Of a DNA stretch of 64,000 nucleotides, positions 57,547 through 64,000 are shown piece after piece. The DNA lies in the NCBI RefSeq assembly GCF_910596095.1, contig NC_056543.1, positions 17,718,042-17,782,041 on the forward strand. Reading direction: 5' to 3'. The notes beneath the pieces were generated by a model. That model was given only the letters and a program-made list of their open reading frames with translations. It was not told the origin of the DNA and made no database searches. A program made the translations under genes and the position numbers. This DNA comes from Thunnus maccoyii (lineage: Eukaryota > Chordata > Actinopteri > Scombriformes > Scombridae). Numbering within the stretch: the first letter of the stretch is position 1; the number at the start of each line of letters is the position of its first letter.

Positions 57547-60155
57547 ATGTCACATGAACAAACTGAAATCTACACATACAATTTCTGCGATGGAGACCAT
57601 CCAGCCGAGCTCCTGGAGGCTCTCAGGCATTTCTACATAAGTGGCCTGTTTACTGACGTTACCCTGCAATGTGGCGAGTCCGGACAGGTGTTTCACTGCC
57701 ACAAGGCGCTGCTGTCAGCCAGGAGCTCCTATTTCAAAGTCATGTTCACAGCTGATATGAGGGAGAGGTCGAACAGCGTCATCAAACTGACCGGGGTTGA
57801 CTGCGGGGTTCTGGGCGCCCTGGTGAACTATGTTTACTCAGCTCAGGTGTGCATCACTGAGAGCAACGTGCAGAGCCTGCTGGAGGCTGCGGATCTCCTG
57901 CAGTTCATCTCTGTGAAACAAGCATGCGAGGAGTTCCTCATTCGCCTCCTGGATGTGGACAACTGCCTTGGCATGCATGCTTTTGCTCAGCTGCATCTGT
58001 GTCCTGGCCTGGAGAGGGAGGCCCGGAGAGTGATGCTCAGCAGGTTCACAGACCTTATTCAGCAGGAGGAGTTCCTAGAGCTGGATCATGATAAGATGAG
58101 ATCAGTTTTGGCTGCTCAGAACCTCAACATGCAGAGGGATGAAGTGCTGATTGATGCTGTGACCAAATGGGTAACTCATGACTTGGATAATCGTATTCAT
58201 CATGCTGCAGACCTGCTGCATTCCATCCATCTTGACCTGGATGAGATTTACTTCAAGGCTACTTTAGAAGTGCACAGAGAGTGCGTGCTGAGCAGTGAAG
58301 GGAAATTTAAATCCATGATCATTCAGGCTTTAAGGTCCAGCAGCAAGGAGATGTCTGCAAGCAGAAAAATGTCTCCAAGCATGTACATCATCGGAGGGTA
58401 CTACTGGCACCCTCTTTGTGAAGTTCACATATGGGATCCTATAAGCAACACATGGGTGCAAGGAAAAGACATGCCTGACCATGCAAGAGAGAGCTACAGC
58501 ATCAGTTTACTCGGAGCAAATATCTATGTGACTGGAGGTTACAAGACAAACACTGTTGAGGCCCTGGACACAGTTGTGATTTATAACTGTGACTATGATG
58601 AATGGACCGAGGGTTGCCCCATGATTACAGCTAGGTACTATCATTGCTCTGTGGCTTTGCATGGCTGCATTTACGCCATTGGAGGCTACAGAGGAGGAGC
58701 TCCAGAGCGAGAGACGGAATTTTATGATCCCCTGAAAAAGAAATGGTTCCCTGTGGCTAAAATGATCCAAGGTATGCAAAACAAAAAAGTGATATATGTT
58801 ATATCCTGGGATGAAAGAGAACAAATGAATGCTCTTTATTTGTATCTATGAGGACTGTATTAACCTGCTAGGGGGCCTATAGTGACTGCTGCTGCCTCTT
58901 TGTGCATTATGCATGTACTTGTCACACCAAATTACCCTTAAGTACAGTGCACATATAACAGCTTCAATATTTGCCCAAGAATCAGAGATCAACCAGTACT
59001 GTAGTGAAATATTGCCTCCTGGGCCAATATCTAGAATGAGTTTGTGCTAATTTGATTAAAGGATAGGTTCACAATTTTTCAAGTCTGTCTTAAAACAACA
59101 GTCAGGTGCCCAAATGAACACTGACACGTTTCCCTTGCTGTTATCATTCCTCCTGTTCATACTGACCATTAGAAGATCCCTTCTTAATGCACTTTCAATG
59201 TAAGTGATGGAGGCCAAAATCTACAAGCCTCCTTCTGTGCAAAAAATGTATTTAAAAGTTGATTTGAAATCAGGTTTATTGCCAAGAAAGTTTGCACACA
59301 CAAGAAATTTACCTTGGTGTTGTGGTGCATAACAATGAAAAAATAGAAAATACCACAATCATAATTAATATACATAAAATGTTATAGTAATATAGATACA
59401 GTACAGTATAATTAGTAGATGTAATGTAAACATGTGCAAATTAAATAATATAAAGAATTGCATTAATGTATCATATTTATATACTCATGCATTTTATATG
59501 AAACAACAGAAAATAATACATTTTTTCACATGTGTACAAATTAAGTCATTAACACTTAAATAGGGAGTGATTTTCAAATGCTAACTATCATAACCTCTGT
59601 TTCCTTTGCAGGTGTAGGAAATGCTACTGCCTGTGTAACGGGAGATAAAATCTATGTTACTGGAGGCCACTATGGGTACAGAGGAAGCTGCACCTATGAA
59701 AAAATCCAAGTTTACAGGCCAGATGTCAATGAGTGGAGTATCATTACAATAAGCCCTCATCCAGGTATGAGAGGAAGAAGAAAGAGATAGAAGCAGTAGA
59801 TGTGTTGAATACTGTTTTCTAATTTGTTAACCCTCTGTTTTCAGAGTACGGCCTGTGTTCTGTGTCTCTCGATAACAAGCTGTATTTGGTGGGTGGACAG
59901 ACGACTGTCGCAGACTGCTTCGACACCGAGAGAGACAAATGGAGATCGATATCGGTGATGAAGGAGAGGAGGATGGAGTGTGGGGCTGTGGTAATAAACG
60001 GTTGTATTTACGTAACAGGGGGATACTCCTACTCAAAAGGAACTTACCTGCAGAGCATTGAGAAATACAACCCTGAACTGGACTCTTGGGAGATTGTAGG
60101 GACTCTTCCCAGCCCAGCCAGATCACATGGATGTGTTTGTGTTTACAGTGTTTAA
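57547..60155 (+). CDS. klhl23: Kelch-like protein 23 (BTB-BACK-kelch)
   Basis: BTB-kelch protein, probably a CUL3 ubiquitin-ligase adaptor by family; substrates are not clear. Three exons: 57547-58771, 59612-59764 and 59845-60155; 562 aa. The ATG at 57547 lies just after an ACAG acceptor. BTB domain about residues 30-130 (FTDVTLQCGESGQVFHCHKA, LLSARSSYFKVMFTADMRER), BACK about 135-235 (VDNCLGMHAFAQLHLCPGLE), then kelch repeats (MYIIGGYYWHPLCEVHIWDP, IYVTGGYKTN, IYAIGGYRGGAPERE, IYVTGGHYGYRGSCTYEKIQ, LYLVGGQTTVAD, IYVTGGYSYSKGTYLQSIEK). These match human KLHL23 closely, more than any other KLHL. Intron 1 carries part of a fold-back element and another fish repeat. Exon frames are whole. Confidence 0.96.
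59055..59264. mobile_element. Fold-back element, copy E (left half only)
   Basis: Starts TTAAAGGATAGGTTCACAAT, continues TTTTTCAAGTCTGTCTTAAA and AAGTGATGGAGGCCAAAATC, and stops where a different repeat begins (59265). The right half is missing. In klhl23 intron 1. Confidence 0.7.
59265..59560. repeat. Interspersed fish repeat abutting copy E
   Basis: ATCAGGTTTATTGCCAAGAA followed by GTTTGCACACACAAGAAATT and TTGGTGTTGTGGTGCATAAC matches a dispersed teleost repeat type. It directly interrupts or replaces the right half of copy E. Class and 3' boundary uncertain. Confidence 0.45.
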
Positions 60156-60984
60156 TGTCAAGACTTCATTACAAAATGTTTGTTGTCATTTTGTGCCAAA
60201 TGGATCAAATGAATAACTGTATTCTGTCAAACTGTGCAAGTGTCAGGTACACTATCACACCGAGATTTGTCAAGTTAACCCATGTTTTGCACTGGATAAT
60301 TGCCTATAGACAGCTACACATTTGCCTGTAAATATAATGAAGAACAAGTATGTCACTAAAAACTCAGGGGCCTCACGGTTAGCGTTTTAGTTTACTATAT
60401 GAGTATTTTGGTTTTAAAAGACTGAAAGGAAATACTGGGGAGGAAAAAGACCATATTTGTGTAAGGTTAAAATCCACATTAAAAAACATTGAATCCAGTT
60501 TAGACCAATGATGCACTAGTTAGTACACAGCAAAGCATCATTTTTAGTAGAGCTGTACCAGCAGGCTGCTACTTGATTAAACAAATCAATACACATGTGA
60601 ATGGAATTTCTGTCCAAATCAGTTCCATAAAAGGTATTAAATTGGTCTTAATAACTATTTGAGTTTCGTCACATCTTATTTACACAGTGACAAAGATTAC
60701 ATTTTGGCTCTGCTCTTAAAGTTTTGATTTATTTAAGGTGTATTTAAGGTCTGTTAAACATTTATGGTATAAAGTATTGCGGGATTTAGAGTTCATTTTA
60801 TAAGGCAAATGATTTATAGACTGTAGCTCCTTTCAACAGTGAGGCATCTCAAGGTGCATCACTTTTTTACAAATCATTACAAATGATCGTAAAGGCAGCA
60901 GCTCATCATCTAGATATCAGTGGGCTGACATGGGAGGAGGTGAGGAAGCAAGTGTTCAAGCAAGCCAGGATCAATCAAGGGTTG
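60156..60984. other. klhl23 3' UTR and flank
   Basis: Non-coding, with no recognised repeat or gene. The klhl23 3' UTR probably occupies the first few hundred bases. Confidence 0.45.
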
Positions 60985-62930
60985 GATAGTACTAATAATG
61001 GTCCTCCTGCTACGATGAAATGCTAGAAGTTTGTTGGCCAGCGAACAGGAATTTGAAAAATTATGTAGATGACTTATCCAGTAAACTAGATGTTATTTGT
61101 TTACAGGAAACATGGTTGAGACCAAATTTGGATTTCAGAGCAGTTGGATATGTTTCTGTTAGGTTTGATAGAGGGGACGGAATAGAGGGAGGATGTGCAA
61201 CATTTATTAGAGAAGATATTTCATTTAGAGAGGTGAGTATAGGAAATCTAATAGTGCTTCCGAGATATATGAACTCTCCTGTTGTGGGTAATTTTGTTTG
61301 ATCTACTTGTATTGTGGGAGATTTTGTGTGTTCAAGGTCATCTCCTCTGATTTCTTCAAGCTAATTTTCAGTCTTATTTGTTGTGCAAAGATGTTGAGAT
61401 GGGATGTTTTTTCTTGCACATGGTGGTGGGTATGGGAGATCAGTGGAAACAGCAACCTTGTACAAACAGTAAAATGTATGATTTACTTTAAAAGAAATGA
61501 AGAGGGCAATAGTAAGATCTGGACTAACATCTCCAAGGAAGGATGAAATATCCTATTTAATATTAAAACATTTAGGTGTTTTAGCATCTATGAAACTGCA
61601 AGGGTTTTATAATAAAGCATTGGAAGTGAGACGATTACTGACTTGTTGGAAAGAGGCGGTGATTATTCCTTAGGAAACCAGGTAAGGACCCATCAAGTCC
61701 AATGAACTATAGGCCAATAGCACTGACATCATACATAGGAAAGATAATGGAAATAATGATTACAGAAAGATTAGAATTTAATATGGAAAGCAGAGGAATC
61801 AGAGTGAATTTATCAGGGGTAGAGGAACCTTGGACCCTGTTATGTGTCCGGAAACAGATTAAGAAAGCACACCTTCATAAAGAATCTTTAATAGCACTTT
61901 TCTTTGATGTAGAAAAGGCACATGATGTGATTTGGATGGAAGGATTAATGATCAAATTAAATATAGGAATAGCAGATAGAACATGTAATTGGATTAAAGA
62001 CTTTTTATTCGATTTACTTATTTGATAGATTTATTCAAGTCGGAACTGGCAGAGCCTTATCAGGAAGATATATGGTAGATAATGGTACTCCTCAGGGCAG
62101 TGTCATTAGCCCAGTACTCTTTTCTATTATGATAAATGATGTTTTTTCTCAAGTTCAGGGCAATATTGGATGGTCATTGTTTGCTGATGACTGAGAATGC
62201 GGAAAAGGGGAAAGAATATTAATCATATGCATATCATATTAAAGGAAAAAATACAAGAAGCGATTGACGTGGTTGAAAAATTGTCATATTTGTAGAGATT
62301 CAAGTTTTCTGTTGAAAAAAAAACAAAACATCAATGCTCACTAGAAAGAGAGGTGTTGATACACAGATTAAGATATATTGTCAAAGGATAGAACAAGGAT
62401 AGAACAAGTGAAAGATTTTTGGGTATGTGGTTTGATGCAAAGTTAACATGGAATGAACATATGTGTAAAAAGATATTAAATGTGATAAGATGTTTAACAG
62501 TGTCTGAATGGGGAGCGAGCAGATCTGCAATACAAATAAATAAATAAATGTAGCACTAATTGGATCAGGGTATATTGCCTTATAGTTCAGCAGCAAAAAC
62601 CTCATTAAAGAAGTTGGAGCTGGTGCAAGCTCAAGCTTTGAGACTTTGTTAAAATGACTCCTGCATCCTGTGCATCTTAGACACAAACAGTTAATGATGA
62701 CCTACCGGGCAAATCTTCAAGGGCGTTCTGATGATCAACATCCAACATCAAAGGTAGTTCTCCCATGTTGGGAGGGTGAAAGGGCTAAGCGGGAGTATTT
62801 TGAATGGAGCAGTGAGGAAATAGCTAGAGACAAGACATTAAGTCAGAAAATATATATCCCTACAGCATCATTACCAGTAACACCACCTGGTTGTTCCCCT
62901 CACTGTCAATTGATTGCTATATTTTGGAAG
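60985..62930 (+). mobile_element. Non-LTR retrotransposon (I-like LINE), decayed
   Basis: Endonuclease piece 61050-61270 reads LDVICLQETWLRPNLDFRAV and GGCATFIREDISFREVS. RT from 61697 reads NYRPIALTSYIGKIMEIMI, LIALFFDVEKAHDVIW, NGTPQGSVISPVLFSIMIND and LFADD followed by a stop. A C-terminal part (62660-62880) reads LRHKQLMMTYRANLQG and WEGERAKREYFEW. Internal loss between the endonuclease and RT, several frame changes and stops (for example just after FADD near 62191, and YL|stop near 62294) make it dead. Wording of the RT motifs fits the I/Nimb group; Jockey-like groups cannot be excluded. Confidence 0.72.
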
Positions 62931-62960
62931 AAATGCAGGTTCGTAAAGGTTTTGGAAAGC

Positions 62961-63174
62961 AGCCCAGAACGGACAAAGCAAACACTGGCTATAAAAAGGG
63001 CCTTTCGCGTTTTTCACGTGTTTGGCGGCCACCGTAGGTTCCCCTACACCCTTGGATGGGGAGGAAGAGGGCGAGGGGAGCATACATCCATGGAGGGGAG
63101 GGGTATTCAGTTGGTTGTAATCTGCAAACTCACCGCTAGATGTCACTATATCCCACACACTGGTCCTTTAAGGG
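62961..63174. mobile_element. Partial second copy of the TIR MITE seen at 11444
   Basis: AGCCCAGAACGGACAAAGCA, AACACTGGCTATAAAAAGGG, GGTTCCCCTACACCCTTGGA and TCACCGCTAGATGTCACTAT follow the same order as 11640-11820; the right end is CACTGGTCCTTTAA. The left half of the element is missing, abutting the LINE. Confidence 0.68.
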
Positions 63175-63204
63175 GATAGATAACTCAGGTTCACACTCTA
63201 ACGT

Positions 63205-63515
63205 TGTGGGTGGCGGTAATGCACCTTAACGCTGGTTGCCATCCGCTATAAAACGGGAAAGGAAGAAGAAGAAGCAGAACAAGTCTCCTGGTCGTGACTA
63301 AATCATGGATGTATAAAGAAATCCTGGTCCACGGTGAGCTCCGTAGAAAATTACTTAAGAGTAACTGGAACAAGAGAGAGAATGTAGTTGTTTTTTCCCC
63401 CCTACTTATCTACTGTTCCACACTCCAGTCCAGTAGATGGCAGTAATGCGCTTAAAAGCTATTTTGCCAACCGCCATTAAAACCCCAGAAGAAGAAGAAA
63501 TCATCGCACTCTTCT
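63205..63515. repeat. Two copies of a GGCGGTAATGC...AGAAGAAGAAG motif
   Basis: GGTGGCGGTAATGCACCTTA...CCATCCGCTATAAAAC...AAGAAGAAGAAG (63211-63273) and GATGGCAGTAATGCGCTTAA...CCAACCGCCATTAAAAC...AGAAGAAGAAG (63436-63500) share order and spacing. This is a short tail-like repeat found across fish genomes; its parent element is not identified. Confidence 0.5.
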
Positions 63516-63629
63516 ACGCATGCGTAGGACGCATGGTAGCACGCAGCTCTACAACGTGTTGAGAAGTGAGGACTTAAGTCTGAAGGGTTTGAACGGTTAT
63601 AATTGCTGCTGGCGGTGATTCAGCGTATC
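63514..63629 (+). promoter_or_regulatory. Likely promoter and first exon of the next gene (ssb expected)
   Basis: A perfect 14-base palindrome CTACGCATGCGTAG (63514-63527) resembles an NRF1 site. About 100 bases later, GCGTATC|GTAAGTA (63629/63630) is a strong donor. The rest to 64000 has no coding frame. In human SSB follows KLHL23 and has a non-coding first exon, so this may be the start of ssb; the window ends before any coding exon. Confidence 0.35.
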
Positions 63630-64000
63630 GTAAGTATAAGTTTTAAAGGCGGTGTAAAACGTCCTTTTGTGGTTTCTCATATATTCCCCGGTAAATGTTT
63701 CTGTAGGTTTATAAAACAACATCCTCATTTAGTTTGTTTGAACGACACGCTGCTGCTGCCAGAATGGAGTTAAGTTACGCAGAGTGTAAATGAATAATCA
63801 AACATATAAAAAAAAGTAATTTATAGCTAATTAAATATCACCCTGAATAAACCTTGTGCTGTTGGCGTGACTAGACAGAAAAAGCAGGGTGACTTGCTCT
63901 TTTAGTGGGCGAACACAGCGTGGCCGGTTGCTAGCAGGTTAGCTCTCATGCTAGCTGCAGCATGACATCAGGATGCGTGAGAACTGTCCACTGTTCATAC

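Overview
The window is vertebrate nuclear DNA from a ray-finned fish, most likely a percomorph-like teleost. Genes are split by GT-AG introns, and the order bbs5, klhl41, fastkd1, ppig, cfap210 (CCDC173), klhl23 matches the human 2q31 block. The interspersed repeats are of kinds common in teleosts: L2- and L1-type LINEs, an I-like LINE, piggyBac, and palindromic or TIR-bearing MITEs. I saw no operons, CRISPR arrays, tRNA or rRNA genes, and no retrovirus, LTR or Polinton remains. The species cannot be named from the sequence.

Layout: 1-4505 (+) is the 3' part of a type XXVIII collagen gene (triple helix, VWA, Asn/Gly repeat, acidic/Ser linker, Kunitz). 5815-6490 is a dead L2-like LINE piece. 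7471-12563 (+) is a complete 12-exon bbs5. 13283 to about 17150 is a piggyBac DNA transposon with an apparently intact two-exon transposase (-). 17190-17560 is an L1-like scrap. 17563-20150 is a decayed second copy of the 3' half of bbs5. 20517-23260 (+) is klhl41 with a compact muscle-type promoter. 24077-29680 (-) is fastkd1. 29.7-34.2 kb is repeat-rich intergenic DNA. 34208-38206 (+) is ppig. 40057-43723 (-) is cfap210. 44233-45535 (+) is a doubtful MADF-like gene or remnant. 45.5-49.2 kb is nearly empty. 49227-54774 (+) is phgdh. 57547-60155 (+) is klhl23, with a probable 5' non-coding exon ending at 56800. 60985-63174 is LINE and MITE debris. 63514-63629 looks like the promoter and first non-coding exon of a further gene (ssb would be expected by synteny).

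The genes do not form one pathway. They are a conserved neighbourhood: cilia (bbs5, cfap210), muscle sarcomere (klhl41), mitochondrial RNA (fastkd1), splicing-linked prolyl isomerase (ppig), serine synthesis (phgdh), a BTB-kelch adaptor (klhl23) and extracellular matrix (col28). All exon coordinates below were read by eye from splice sites and checked for phase. The summed coding lengths are whole codon numbers: bbs5 342 aa, klhl41 598, fastkd1 831, ppig 707, cfap210 548, phgdh 529, klhl23 562, transposase 569.

I did not find a convincing new molecular system. The most informative oddities are the recent partial duplication of bbs5 separated from its parent by an apparently intact intron-bearing piggyBac, a family of long fold-back palindromic elements with five to six copies in 64 kb, a nested pair of inverted-repeat elements, and phgdh sitting inside the bbs5-klhl23 synteny block.
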